DNA from: Chrysemys picta bellii
Taxonomy: Eukaryota; Chordata; Testudines; Emydidae
Assembly (NCBI RefSeq): GCF_011386835.1
Contig: NC_088791.1
Span: 31,532,998-31,596,997, forward strand
Direction: 5' to 3'
Length of the DNA stretch: 64,000 nucleotides
Positions 21,820 to 33,754 of the stretch are shown here, piece after piece (the first letter of the stretch is position 1; each line of letters starts with the position of its first letter). Position numbers and translations under genes: made by a program. The notes under the pieces are model-generated. The model worked only from the letters and a program-made list of their open reading frames with translations. It was not told the DNA's origin and ran no database searches.

Positions 21820-23340
21820 GCCTGAATGCATAAAAAGAGTTTGATACCTAAGTCCCTGTTTTGGGACCTTTATTCCGCAAGATCCCATTGAACCCCGTTG
21901 GCACCTAAACTCACTCAGCAACTAAATTTTTGCAGTCGAAGTTCCTTAGGTACCGACGTTTCTGCTTCGGAGTATGTGCACTGCTGCCTCCCTCTAGCTG
22001 CCCAGGCGCCTACCTCCCACTGAAGTCCCAGAGCGATCCACAAACGAGGGGAAGACAGGTGTTCACCCACCTAAGCTGCATGCAGGCCCAATCCAGCAGG
22101 CATGCTCAGGGGCTGCCTATCAGCTCAGGCCCCTAAATTAAAATAAATAGAGATATCCTATCTCCTAGAACTGGAAGGGACCTCAAAAGGTCATTGAGTC
22201 CAGCCCCCTGCCTTCACTAGCAGGACCAAGTACCAATTTTGCCCCAGATCCCCAAGTTGTCCCCTCAAGGATTGAACTCACAACCCTGGGTTTAGCAGGC
22301 CAATGCTCAAACCACTGAGCTATCCCTCCTCCCCTAAGTCAAGTTTACACAGAACAGCTGGAAGATGCGGGGGAGGAAGAAGAGGGACCTCCCTGATGAC
22401 CCTTAGCCCAGTGGTCATGATATTCCCCTGGGATGCAGCAGACCCCTGGTTTAAGTCCCCTTCTGTCAAAGGGGGAGAAGGGATTTGATTAGGGATTGAC
22501 CACTTCAGGTGAGTGCCCTAACATTGGGCTATCAGATATTCTGATGCAGGGTTTCCTCAGTCTCTTGTGTTGGCACCATTGCATTGTTGCAGCAGGGAGA
22601 CTAGATCATGGGCCTCCCACATCCTGGGTGAGGGCTCTGCCCAGCAGGCTGTAGAGTCATGCTTGTGCTTTCTTAGGGAGTCACTTGGGACAGACACCAA
22701 ACACAAGTTATTTCATTGGAGCAGGGGATTTGGCTCCTGAGCCTCCCACGTCCTGGGTGGATACTCTAACCACCAGGCTATAGCTCATGCTCACTCTCTC
22801 TCTTTCTCCTTTGAGAGAGCACAGACTGAGAATTAGTCTACAGCCTGGTGAGTAGAGCATTCACCCAGGATTTGGGAGACCCACAAATTCAGTCCACCTG
22901 CCGCAATGACTATTTATCCATAGTTCAAGAGCTTCAATAGGAGAGACTGAGGGCACGCTACGTCAAAACAGTTCAAAACCCAATGGTTAGAGAGCCTTAC
23001 CTAAGAGGTGGCAGGTCCCTGTTCAAATACCTTTCCCTCTCAGGTGAAGGACTTGAATCAGCCAGCTCCCACATTCCAGCTGAGGACCCTAACCACTAGG
23101 CTAAAAGCTTTGAGGGAGGACCTCCTCCTTGCTAAACAGTCCCTGCCACCAAAGGAGGTTCACAACTGAAAATTGCTAGCAGAGTTAAGCACCTAAGTCC
23201 AGACAGCAGGGAGACAACCCATCTCTGAGAGAGCGTAGCATCTCCCATTGGCTAGCCTAGGCGGCTCCCTACCTTGCATACTGGCTTTTTGTGAGTTGCA
23301 GGTAAGGCACCTATCTCTCCACATTCATTGAAGCTTAGGC
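21820..23340. repeat. Composite repeat with tRNA-like segments
   Basis: The block starts near ACCTAAGTCCCTG and ends near GGTAAGGCACCTATC. Inside it, phrases of the form GGTTAGAGC...CACC and GAGACCCACAAATTCAGTCC recur in both orientations (about 22500, 22740, 22850, 22985, 23060). These look like degenerate tRNA-type A/B-box heads, so the block may derive from a multimeric SINE or a MITE that captured SINE copies. Part of it (CATCTCCCATTGGCTAGCC) recurs inverted at 24840-24880. A SINE is inserted at 22137. Confidence 0.45.
22137..22330 (-). repeat. tRNA-derived SINE with CR1-like tail
   Basis: On the minus strand the SINE starts with a tRNA-like head. The A box TAGCTCAGTGG is at 22312-22322 and the B box GAGTTCAATCC at 22269-22279, both internal RNA polymerase III promoter elements. 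The body is shared with 1135-1262, and the tail AAGGTCCCTTCCAGTTCTA-type sequence resembles CR1 3' ends. A 7-bp duplication CCCCTAA flanks it (22130-22136 and 22331-22337). SINEs of this type are a hallmark of cryptodire turtles. Confidence 0.9.
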
Positions 23341-23438
23341 TACAATGTTCGTATTGGGTGAGTTAGGCTTGAACCCCTTTGACAGACCTATGGTCATTCT
23401 TTTAGGAAAAAAATTCATTTTTAAACCATGTTGTTTAA

Positions 23439-23975
23439 GAGTGTGTCTACAGTATAGTGAAAGCCCAGGGTTCACACTCACGCTCAAGCCTAACTCCCCT
23501 TTATATCTACACACAAATCACACTAACCAAGGGCTCATACTCATAGTCCCAAGGCTCCACAGGGGTGGAGGATCCAAGCCTGAATCAAGATGGGACCCAG
23601 TGTTCAAGCCCTATTGCTTTGCAATGCAAACACGCACTCTCAGAACTGATGCTCTGGGAGTCCACCAAAAGTATCCCACAATCCCACAGGCAGACTTTCT
23701 TTATCCTCTGGACGGTCAAGTTTTCCCACACTGCACTATAAAGGGCTAGAGCAGCCACATTTTGGGAGGACACTAGGAAGACTGGGATAGGGATGATTGG
23801 ACTGGGGCCTGCATAATGCAGTATAGATATTGAAGCCCCAGGTTGGGACCTAGGATTCAGCAATTCCTAACCGGGGTTACAGTTGAGTGTAGACGCTAAA
23901 GCCCTATGTTAACCTTGGTGTCTGCTAACTCGAGTTCTACGAACCCTGGGCTCACATTGCAGTGTAGACCTACCC
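23439..23975. mobile_element. PIF/Harbinger-type MITE
   Basis: The termini GAGTGTGTCTAC and (reverse complement) GGGTAGGTCTAC extend inwards to a shared GCCCAGGGTTC on both sides. TAA is duplicated at 23436-23438 and 23976-23978. There is no convincing coding content in the 537 bp. Confidence 0.78.
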
Positions 23976-23978
23976 TAA

Positions 23979-24799
23979 GAATATAAATAGTTTCTTGATA
24001 CAGTAAATCAGTGTCCCTTTCTTAAAGGGTTAAAAGCATCAAAGCACTGGTCATTTTTTACTCATTCTTTGTGAGTGTGTTACTCCTACAGCATTTTGAC
24101 TTGTTATGAAGTTCTATACACCTAATGCTTCATTCAGATAATGAATCACTCAGTACGGATTATTTGTCATTATTTTTGGTTAAAATACATTTTTCATTGA
24201 ATGTTCTGGGCCCCATCCTTCAGTCCTTACACAGGCAAAACTCCCACTGATGGCAGTTGAAGATCTGTAGGATCTAGCTCTTGGAGTGAAAGAGCAAAAC
24301 AAAAACCCAACACGAATGAACATACCATTATCCTCCCTCTGTAAATGAAGCAGATATTGTAATAGTAATGACACATTTGGCATGCTATATTCTGAGCCAT
24401 TGCCTTAATGTATCATTAAAATTCAAATGTTTTCATTGTACTGGACTATAAATCAGAACTGAAAGTAAATCCAATTTTTATGAGTGCATTTTGTGAAAAA
24501 CAGTCAGTAATGATTTTGCTTTAGTTCCAAAACCTTTTCCCTACAAAGTAAGCAGAGGGTTGGGACACAACTCTGTAATATTGAGTTGTTTTTATATTTT
24601 GCTTCAAAGACAAATAGCGTTAAAGGTAGAATACTAGCATCAGGTTTTTTCTTACTTTGCTACTTGCATTGTTTGGAGCCTGTATGTTTCTCAACTGTGG
24701 CCACAGAGCATCTGGAGACATCACACCTGGACTGTCTAAGAGAATGAGTGTGATGGGGTGAACAGGAACAAGAAGGGTGGAAAAGGGAAAGGGCTGAAT
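23979..24799. other. No feature recognised
   Basis: This is AT-rich intervening sequence with no gene that I can support. Confidence 0.4.
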
Positions 24800-25080
24800 G
24801 TTCAAAGGGATTTCGACATTTGACAAAAGCCAGCAGGCTCAGCAGGGAGCTGCCTAAGCTAGCCAATAGGAGATGCTGATGAAAGGGGTGTGTGCTAAGC
24901 CCCAGGACAGTCCAGTGCAGATGTCCAATGTAGAGACATAGGTGCCTAGGAACTTTACTGCAAAACCTTAGGAGCTTACAGGGTTTCAGTGGGAGTTCTG
25001 TGAATCACCGTGGTCCCAAAACTGGGACTTAGGTGCTTAAAACAGAGACTTAGGCACCTAACTCCTTTTTTGCCAAAGTG
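24800..25080 (-). repeat. Short copy related to the 21.8-23.3 kb repeat
   Basis: AGCTAGCCAATAGGAGATGCT here is the reverse complement of a segment at about 23244-23265. Phrases like GACTTAGGTGCTTA and GACTTAGGCACCTAACTCC match the terminal phrases of the longer block. It is probably a deleted member of the same family. Confidence 0.5.
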
Positions 25081-25783
25081 CTTTTCAAAGAAAGGCAAAG
25101 AAGGAGTTAAACAGACAAAGTGAGACAAGAGAAGATGGTATGGAGATGGATAGAATGGCTCAGTCATGGAAGGAGAGAAAAGAGGCTATAGAAATGGGAG
25201 AAGGAAATAAGCAAGAAAAGGGTTTTATGGCTTTTAAACCCACTGCTTCTGTAGGTACTGGGAGGGAGTGGGGATGAGGCAACTCACTCATAGCAGTGGC
25301 TGGACACTTTGACAGCCAAGGAGAGCAGAATGTGCCAGGGGAAGGGGGAATTTGACACATTCTGCTCCTCCTTTTTGACTCGCCACCATTTTAAGAGATG
25401 TTTAGACTAGGCTCCTGCTGGGACTAGCTGCAGTCACTAGCCATAGACTCACCCATTCCACTCTTACTCTTTGTCATGTCTATGAGCCAATTGCTTGTAC
25501 TTTGAGACAATAAGTACTGGGGTTCTGGCATGGAACGCGCTTCCGGCACCTTCTCTCAGAGGAGCCAACCTTGATTTATAACCTTTATTAGACAGTAAGT
25601 ACAGTTTAATCTATTTATGCTCCTTTATTTATTGTGTTTCCTCAGCAGGTGTCCTGCATTTCTGTAAGTTTGAGGGAAGAGGATGGGATGACTGTTTTCT
25701 ATATTACTGGTTACTCTGGATTCTATAATTAAATACCTGGTGAAAAGGGCTGAGAAAGCATCCTGCACTTCACTGGGAAGCAT
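25081..25783. other. No feature recognised
   Basis: No gene or repeat is recognised before the hAT insertion at 25792. Confidence 0.4.
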
Positions 25784-25791
25784 ACAAAACC

Positions 25792-26983
25792 CAGGGCCGG
25801 TGCAACCACTAGGCGGACTAGGCAGCCGCCTAGGGCGCCAAGTGGTTGGGGGCGCCAAAAAGCGGTGCCCCTAACATTTTTTTTAAACAGCGGAGCACAA
25901 GGCTGCTGCTGCTCCCCGTCTCCCGGCTTCAGAGGGGCTGCCCGCGGCGTGGCCAGTCCCTCCCCCCCAGGGGAGCAGCGAGCGGAGCAGGGAAGGGGAG
26001 GGTCTAGCACTAGCAGCTGTGCCTTCTTCCCCATGCCGCAGGCCGAGTCGGGCTCCCCACCACCCCTGAGGTTCTCAGCGGCGGCGGCAGCAGGCTCAGG
26101 CAGCGCTGGCTGCCTGTGCTGCCGCTGAGAGCCCCGGGGGCAGCAGAGAGCCCGTCTCGGCCCACAGTGCGGGGAAGAAGGCGCAGCTGCGCTCTGCTCT
26201 TTGGACGGAGAAGCTGGGTGTCTACTCTGCCTGCAAGGTACCTAGCCAGGCCACAGGGAGCAGTACAGGCCCACGGAGCACCGGGGGGTGGGCAGATCCA
26301 GTCCCTGGCCTGGGAAATGGTGTATGCCACCCCCTTCAACACCCACCAACCAGCTACCTTCTCCCCTGTGCACACCTTGCCCCAACAACCCACCATGTCC
26401 TGCCACTTTTGCCTCTGGGCAACCTCCACCCAGCAACATCCCCCTGCCCCTCCCAGCCAGACACGGTCACTTTCACCCTGCATCAACTTCAAGGACCCCC
26501 CCACACACACACCCTCCATCTCCCTTCTGCTCACTCCTCCCTTGTGCAAACCCCTCTGTGCCACCTTCGCCCCCTGCAACAACCCTGGGCACAGACACCC
26601 GCCCCCCCACCAGCTCCTTGCAACAACCCCCTCGTGCCCACTTCTCCCTTGTGCCACTCCCTCCCTGCCACTGCACCCCCCGCAATGAGCCCCTTTTGCC
26701 TCTGTGCAATCTCTTCCCTGCCACTACACCCCCACCCCCTTCACTTCTTGGCCACCTCCATCCCCTGCAACAATCCCATGCACCCCCCTCTCTGCCACCT
26801 TCACCCCCTGGAAGAGCCCCCATACGACCCCCCTCTTTGCAGCCCCTCCTGTGGCCCCTGCACTTTGAACATCTGGGCCCTTGGGGGGAACTTGGCCATA
26901 GGAAGGTGGGGGCTGGACATCGGAGGGGGGGGCGCAAGGTGGAAGTTTCGCCTAGGGTGCAAAATATCCTTGCACCAGCCCTG
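25792..26983. mobile_element. Non-autonomous hAT (CAGGGCCGGTGC family)
   Basis: The left terminus is CAGGGCCGGTGCAACC and the right terminus CTTGCACCAGCCCTG. The octamer ACAAAACC is exactly duplicated at 25784-25791 and 26984-26991. The interior is 1.2 kb of C-rich low-complexity sequence whose reading frames are Pro/Ser-rich and not transposase-like. Short subterminal phrases (GGAAGTTTCGCCTAGGGTGC) are shared with the nested copy at 8219. Confidence 0.94.
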
Positions 26984-26991
26984 ACAAAACC

Positions 26992-29017
26992 CTTTGGCAA
27001 TGGAGGTCTACCAATTCCAACTCCTAGCTTAGTGAGAGACTTGTCCCTTGATTTTGTTTTAAATGTTGACAAATATGCATGGACCCAGTGCAGGGGCTGG
27101 GACTAATTTCTCAAGCAAAGACACTTCCGGCAGCTCAATTCCATCCTCCTCTACCACAACACCAAGTGACACACACACACTTACATTAAATGACTTAGTT
27201 ATGTTTGGGAATCTCCCCAAGAAACATCTCCCGGCCATCCCCAAAGTCAAAGGCAGGTCATGTGCATTTGTGATGTGATCGGACTGAACAGGGTTAGTTT
27301 GGTTTGGAGGGGGGCTGAATATTTATTTCACTGAGTATCCCCCAAATGCCAATGGCAGCTCTCATCATTTCACAAAGTCTCCTACCGTGACATAGACTTT
27401 AACAGCCCATTGACAGGTTTGTATGCATGTTTCGAATTGCCTTGTGATACGTTACAAGATCATACATTAACTCTGTCAAGTTAGTGTGACCTGCTTGCTG
27501 AAACAGAAGGTGTGAGGAGCGTGAAGAACAAATACCAGCACAGATGGCATGGTGGTCAATAAGAATATTTTATATCCTTTTCACTTGACTTCTAGGTAGC
27601 TGTGGGAGACAGGTATTGTCTTAGATTTTCCATGAGATTTGAGACAAGGTGTTGGGTGAACGGTCAGTTTCCACCCTTTAGAAACTCCAAAAGCCACGAG
27701 TGTCACCTTGTTAAAAGTATGTCCTACTCATCAAAGTATAGGAAATGATGCCCTGTAGAGAGGCATATGCGGTCTATGGGGAAACAAATGGTTCCATTTC
27801 AAGGTGGAAAATGAAAGGCATATTGTAATCTTCAGATTAATAATTAATACAAAGTTTTCTTAATGTCAAAGCCAAGATTCCTGAAACTGCTACACAGTAG
27901 CTTTTTTAATCATTCAATACAGAAATGAACCTCTTAAAATTAATTACACTGGAAGGAAGTCATTTGTTTAAAAAGTCAACATGTTCCTTGTAGGCAAAAA
28001 AGTGTCCTGAAACAGTCTGAAATCTGTTAGGATTTTCATTTTTTTAACAACATTTTAAAATGACTGAAAGAAAAAAAAAAGCATTTTTTTTAACCACTCT
28101 GCACTCACAACAGTAGGGAGATACGTTTCTGAAAGAACAAGACTTCCCAGTTCCAAATAGCACAGAGTAAAATCCTCTCAGGCGTACTAGAAACTGACAG
28201 CAAGCTGTGCATTCCTATTTTAATATATCTTTATTAAATATTTAATACACAGTCACAGGTCACATACTCGGGGCTGCTTCCCTTTGTTGTTCAATGTCAC
28301 ACATTCATTGTGAATGCATCTTGACAAGTTTCCTTCAGTTTAGAGGACAGATTTAGCTCTCATATACTTTTGGAAACTACCATTTAAAACTCCTTCAAAG
28401 ATAGGCACCAGTCCTTCATTGACCTTGGGTTTGGGAGTAAGAGGCCAAGGAAATTCACACACACACAGTTTAGAACACTGAGGGTTTAGGGTGGCCTCAG
28501 GACAGTGTTTTGTGCTATGAGGAGATATATCATTGCATAAACAGTGCACATTTTTCAAACACAAGGCAGAGAATACAAAGGACCAAATTCTTCACTCAGT
28601 TCTAGGCATGCAACCCTGTTGATAGCAGTAGGATTGCCTGAGTGCAATGGGGAGCAGAGTTGGGTACACTATATTTCCCACTAAGCAGAAGTGCCACTAG
28701 TAGGCATTTGAATGATTCATTGTCCCTCACATCCACTAGAAAATATCTATAACCTTTTGTTGCCAATATGCCTAGTCCCACAAACACATCATTAATATAG
28801 TAGGTGTCTTTAGACAGAGAGGTCTAACAGGGCCCCAATAAGAAACATGATGAACAACAAAATAATTGCTCCTAGGAAACGGAGGACTTGATCCTGCAGC
28901 TCTCAAGCACAGAATACTGATGCCATCCTGATTATCACTACTAAAGTTTTTTCTCCTGCTGATAATAGCCCACCTTAATTGATTAGTCTCATTAGAGTTG
29001 GTATGGCAACATCCATA
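26992..29017. other. No gene recognised
   Basis: Two kilobases of AT-rich sequence include a short CA run near 27169-27180 and T/A homopolymers near 28070-28095. I recognise no gene or clear repeat. Confidence 0.4.
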
Positions 29018-29460
29018 TATATCTTCCTACTGTATTTTCCACTGCATCCAATTAAGTGGGTTTTAGCTCACGAAAGCTTATGCCCAAATAAATGTGTTGG
29101 GCTACATCTACACTACAGGGGGGAGTCGATTTAAGATACGCAAATTCAGCTACGTGAATAGCGTAGCTGAATTCGACGTATCGCAGCCTACTTACCCCGC
29201 TGTGAGGACGGCGGCAAAATCGACCTCTGTGGCTTCCTGTCGACGGCGCTTACTCCCACCTCCGCTGGTGGAGTAAGAGAGTCGAATCGGGGATCGATTG
29301 TCACGTCCCGTTGGGACGCGATAAATCGATCCCCGAGAGGTCGATTTCTACCAGCCGATTCAGGCGGGTAGTGTAGACCTAGCCTTAGTCTCTAAGGTGC
29401 CACAAGTACTCCTCATTCTTTTTGCTGATACAGACTAACACAGCTACCACACTGAAACTA
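29018..29460 (+). repeat. PLE family-1 3' tail, split by a MITE
   Basis: The left part (29018-29099) has TTTTCCACTGCATCCAATTA, then AGCTCACGAAAGCTTATGCC and AAATAAATGTG. The right part (29385-29460) resumes with GTCTCTAAGGTGCCACAAGT and a head-like segment, ATACAGACTAACACAGC. Together they match the tail at 11401-11480. Nothing of the coding region is present. Confidence 0.85.
29100..29384. mobile_element. PIF/Harbinger-type MITE inside a PLE tail
   Basis: The termini are GGCTACATCTACACTAC and GTAGTGTAGACCTAGCC. Flanking trinucleotides are TTG (29097-29099) and TTA (29385-29387), that is, a TTA duplication with one change. Within it, GAATTCAGCTACG and related halves form internal inverted repeats, and GGGGATCGATTG pairs with a later CGATCCCCG. 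It has no coding capacity. Confidence 0.85.
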
Positions 29461-29880
29461 GTCCCACTGGTTTCCCCGGTCACTTCTCAGACATGGAAAG
29501 GGTTATTTTACCAGTTGTACATATTTTTGAAAATTTTAGGAGACAAAATTGTTTAGATGTGCAGAGTAATTCAAAGGGGCTGAAACTAAATGAAGGATTC
29601 TATGGCATGAGAAACAGGTTGGATCCCTTAATACTTCATTGCCAGAACTGGAATATTAGGGTTTTTCAACGAGGTCCAATTTTTGTAAGGAAGTATAATA
29701 TTGCTTTTGGGAAGTTAACTGGATTCCAATCAAATGCACTTTCAAATGGAACACTGTTTTAACATTTTTTTAAATCTGTGAATAAGTTTTGACCTGATAG
29801 TAGTCCTTGGAAAATGTTTTAAAATTATTAAAAGAATATTCTGTATGTTTACAGCATGAAGGAAAGATCCAAACTCTTAA

Positions 29881-30140
29881 AACTGGTTCACACACAAACT
29901 TGCACCAATCCACCCACCCAAGAGGTGTGAATTAAAACTAATTTCAGTTTGTTGGTGGAAGTCTGCATGCGGACACTCTTAATTCAGAATAAAAATGGCT
30001 GAAGTCAGTTAGCTAAACAACTTCAGCCATTTTTCCTACAAAATAAGACTGTCCACACACTGATTTGCATGGAAGTAATTAAACCTGTTTTAGAAAAGTG
30101 ATTTAGTTAAATTAGTGCAAGTTTCCGTGTAGACTAACTC
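29881..30140. mobile_element. MITE with internal hairpin
   Basis: GGTTCACACACAAACTTGCACC at the left (22 bp, shown here only in outline) matches the reverse complement of GTGCAAGTTTCCGTGTAGAC at the right. Near the middle, AAAATGGCTGAAGT and ACTTCAGCCATTTT form a perfect stem with a 17-nt loop (about 29992-30040). A TAA-like flank is possible but not exact. Confidence 0.6.
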
Positions 30141-31494
30141 TTATATGCTCAGAAAAAAGAAATAATGCCTCTTTTTTCTCTTTAATTACAAAAGATCTTT
30201 CTAAAACTCACATTTAAAAACAACTTTAAGCTAAACTGAACTTTAAAATAATAACTACTAAGGTATTCCATGCCACACACACACGGCCAAATTCTCTGGA
30301 GTTACACCAGCAAAGAATTTGGCCCAAAATATCTTATGTAGACATATGGCTTTAAAAAAAAAATTCTGCAAACCAATTCCTAAGACCATATTTGCAATTG
30401 CTGCTGGGCATCATACAATTCTGTGCTGGGTTGCTTTGTTTTGTTTTTGTTAAATTGAGTTGCCTTCCAGAGGTCATCTATAATACCTGAAATGTGGGTT
30501 TCTGGTGGTCAGAAGAGAGACATTTAGAAAAAATTCTGACTATAAAAATCAGTTTACACAAAAGCATTTTAAAATTTAATTCTATTAATATTAGAGACTG
30601 TATTATTACAGTGAAACTAGATTTTTGTGCTGTTTAAGGACTTGACTCTGCAAACACTTGCACATTACTCACATAAGTGCCCCCCTTGATATTCCTGGCT
30701 TTCTGTCTGAGAAGTTTGACACTCATTCATTCCAAATTTGAGCCATGGTATTAGCATCCCCATAGCAAGATGATATGCAGCTTGTGTCAGAACACGGCCT
30801 CTGAACTCCTCAGTAATATGCCCATTTTGTCTTTCCGAGTTACAGAATTCTTTCCACTCGATGACTGCAGGTTCATCCGCTGCTTGCAATTACAGATGCA
30901 ACACACAACATAGTATCAGAATCGTGCCAGGGTCCTCAGCTGAACTTCAATCCTATTTTCCTATAGCTTTACTTTATGGGTCACTGTAGCTTGAAATAGG
31001 AACAGCTCCTGCTTTCATTATTTGACTTGAACCTGGGGACAGGGGAAGGGCATTCTGCTGCAACTGGAAGGGAAGAATCTGATGTACAGCCCAAAAATCT
31101 GACTTCCACAAGAGTGTCATACAGGTTTGGGCTGGGCTGGATAGACTGTTCCTTGTGTCCACATCAGGGGTCGGCACCACCATGTTGTGCGATGGACACT
31201 TGACAAAATTACTGTACTTAGTGATGGACATTATGGGGTTAATGTCACTCAGTCATTTAACATTTCTTGAAAAGTTACCACGGACACTTGTGTCCATGTA
31301 CGGACACAGTGCCGGCCCGTGGTCCAGATTGGCAGAGTTAGCCTGGCTTCCCTGTTATATGTGGCATCGGGCTTGCTTGCACAACATCCCTGAGTGGAAC
31401 ACTCATGGTAAATGGTGAACAGGAAGACTGTGGTTAATTGTGGTTCAGAATGGGTGATATGCCCTCATCATGAGGGCCTCTCAGCTGGATTTAT
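30141..31494. other. No gene recognised
   Basis: This is AT-rich sequence. A possible hAT terminus CAGGGGTCGGCACC occurs at about 31166, but no partner end or duplication was found. Confidence 0.35.
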
Positions 31495-32597
31495 CCAAAC
31501 CCTTTCAAACAATACTTTCAAAAAACAAGCTTGGGAGCTTAAATTCATTACTCAGCTAGACACTAAAAATCATGGACTGAACAGAGGCACTGGAGTTATG
31601 ATAACTCACTAACTCCCTCTTTTTGTCCTATGACTGCAGAGGTGTTCATGGGCCACTCTACCTTGAATGGTCCCTACTTACACTAAAACAATAGTTCCAA
31701 CTTGCATTTAGCTGTGACACTTGGAGTACTTTCCCCAGACCTGAAGAAGAGCTCTGTGCGACTCAAAAGCCTTGACTACACTTGAGAGTTACAGCACAAT
31801 AAAGCAGCCTCAGGCACCCTAGCTCACTCCCTGTCCACACTGGCAAGGCACATAGAGCACTCTGACTCTGCAGCTACAGTGCTGCTGGTACTCCATCTCA
31901 GCCAGTGGAATAACGTTTGCTGCGCCCCCACTGGAGCACCACGGCGCCAGTCTGAATGAGGTGTTGCATTACTGCGCTGTGATCAGCCTCTGGAAACGTC
32001 CCATAATCCCCTTAAGTCAAGTGGCCACTCTTGTCATTGTTGTGAAAATGGCTGCAGGAATGCAGAAATGCCCTTTCAAAGCTCCGTTTCGGAGAAGCCG
32101 GCTGCTTATCAGTTCCAAGAAAAGCAAACATTTACTGTTTGCTTTGAGTGAGTAAGAGAGAGGTGGGTCTGAACTTACAAGACAGCATGCTGACACACTC
32201 AGCAGCACTCCAAAACTCCACTCTCTCTCTCCCCCCCCACATACACACAACACACTCCCTGTCACACTCCACCCCACCCCATTTGAAAAGCACGTTGCAG
32301 TCACTTGCATGCTGGGATAGCTGCCCATAATGCACCGCTCCCAATGCCACTGCAAGTGCTGCAAATGTGGCCATGCCAGTGTGCTTGAAGCTGTCAGTGT
32401 GGACAGACTGCAGCGCTTTCCCTACTGCACTCTATGAAGGTGGGGTTAACTCACAGAGCTCTACATCTGCAAGTGTAGCCATGCCAAGCTTGTCTCTTTC
32501 ACAAACAGAAGGTGGTCCAATTAAAGATATTACCTCACCCACCTTGTCTCTCTAATATCCTGGTGCCAACCCAGCTACAACTACACTGCATAACCAA
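31495..32597 (+). pseudogene. PLE family-2 3' end, split by another element
   Basis: The + strand encodes the C-terminus of a GIY-YIG-bearing PLE protein: QAWELKFITQLDTKNHGLNR (about 31518-31577). The non-coding tail follows: CCTGAAGAAGAGCTCTGTG at about 31739, and after the nested insertion CTTGTCTCTTTCAC and TACCTCACCCACCTTGTCTC. The same family is at 43878 and 52512 on the other strand. Only the terminal codons survive. Confidence 0.8.
31771..32485. mobile_element. TIR element nested in a PLE tail
   Basis: The left end CTTGACTACACTTG and the right end CAAGTGTAGCCATGCC are inverted relatives. AAGC is present on both sides (31767-31770 and 32486-32489), and removing the insert restores the PLE tail CGAAAGCTTGTCTC-type sequence. 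The 715-bp interior has no clear transposase. The superfamily is undetermined. Confidence 0.65.
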
Positions 32598-32607
32598 TAT
32601 TGTCTAA

Positions 32608-32909
32608 GGCTATATCTACACTAGCACTTTTGTCAGTATAACTTATGTTGCTCAGGGGTGTAAAAAAAACACCCCACACCTCTGAGCATCATAAGTTACA
32701 CCGACAGAAGTGTCAGTGTGAACAGCGCTATGTCGGCAGGAGATGCTCTCCCACTGACATAGCTACAGCCACTCTTTGGGGGTGGTTTAATTATGTCAAC
32801 AGGAGAACTCTATGCTGGTGGGAGAGAGCTGCTACACGAGTGATCTTACAGCAGCACAGCTGCATTGGTACAGTTGTGCCACTGTAAGCTTGCTTGTGTA
32901 GACATGGCC
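32608..32909. mobile_element. PIF/Harbinger-type MITE
   Basis: The left end GGCTATATCTACACTAGCA and the right end GTGTAGACATGGCC are imperfect inverted repeats. The flanks are TAA (32605-32607) and TAT (32910-32912), close to the TWA rule. Inner phrases pair as well (AACTTATG...CATAAGTT and GGGGTGT...ACACCCC). Confidence 0.7.
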
Positions 32910-32912
32910 TAT

Positions 32913-33754
32913 TTACAGACTGCTCTATGAGGTTAGTTGGAGGATTCCCTAAAATCTAGGCAGGTGGGGTGGAGAAAAGTGAGATTTGAGCTGCTCATGC
33001 TCTATTGAGGGATAAAATGAATCTCTCTCTTGCTGATAAAGGGAGATTCAGAGTATTATGTGGGTTGTAGGACTCACCTTCCCATCCCTGCATGTATGAG
33101 AAGGGCTTTAAGGGAGTAATATTTTCAGGATAAGGTCCCATCATTTTCACGGCCTCTTGGTACGATAGCTCATTTTCACTCAAATCTGAGCTAAATGAGA
33201 AGTCCGTTAATTTACTCCTGTAGCTTAGGAGCATATATTTAGGTCCTATGGTGGTTTTCGATAAATTGTTAAAGGCACCTGGTCTCTTTTGAACTTGACT
33301 GAAATTGTTCTGGGGGAAGGGCAGTTCGTAACACGCACAATGGAAGTTCACAAAATAGAGCTCAGGTGAGATTTAAGTGCTTAGGCTTTGTGCTGGCCCT
33401 CTCTATAGGTGTGCTTCACCCAGGGAGCACGGAGATTACGCAAGCCTAGCGCTCCTTCTGGTGTTAGCCTCTCCAGAGCGGGCAAGGACAGGGAGGGGGC
33501 TGTGTTATAGTCTCATTTTTCACCTTCCTATAGGCCAGCAAATGCACAAGTACTACAACATGCTGTGCCCTGCCAGAGAGCCCTGCGGTCCTGGAGGCAT
33601 CATGCCGGTCTGCCCCGGATGCACCTCAGCTGTATCGGAAAGGCACAATTTGGCTCATAGTATGATCTGCCACAAAATAGAAGTATTCGAAATGTAAAGT
33701 GGAGGAAGTATTCTTCCATGTCATTTGCATATGCTCTGAATTCCAAATTGCCTG
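32913..33754. other. No gene recognised
   Basis: A 106-codon frame at 33377-33697 matches nothing I recognise and has no start context or splice context to support it. Confidence 0.35.

Noticed and set aside
22269..22322. Possible tRNA gene (A and B boxes)
   Set aside because: The boxes belong to a SINE head: a CR1-like tail follows and the unit has a 7-bp target duplication. A functional tRNA cloverleaf is not evident.
26288..27106. 272-codon plus-strand frame (and overlapping long frames on both strands)
   Set aside because: It lies in the C-rich interior of a non-autonomous hAT. Several frames are open at once on both strands, which points to base composition, and none resembles a transposase.
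31166..31330. Possible hAT MITE (CAGGGGTCGGCACC)
   Set aside because: Only one terminus is seen, and no partner end or 8-bp duplication was found.
33377..33697. 106-codon frame with several cysteines
   Set aside because: The Cys spacing does not fit a zinc finger I know, and there is no supporting context.
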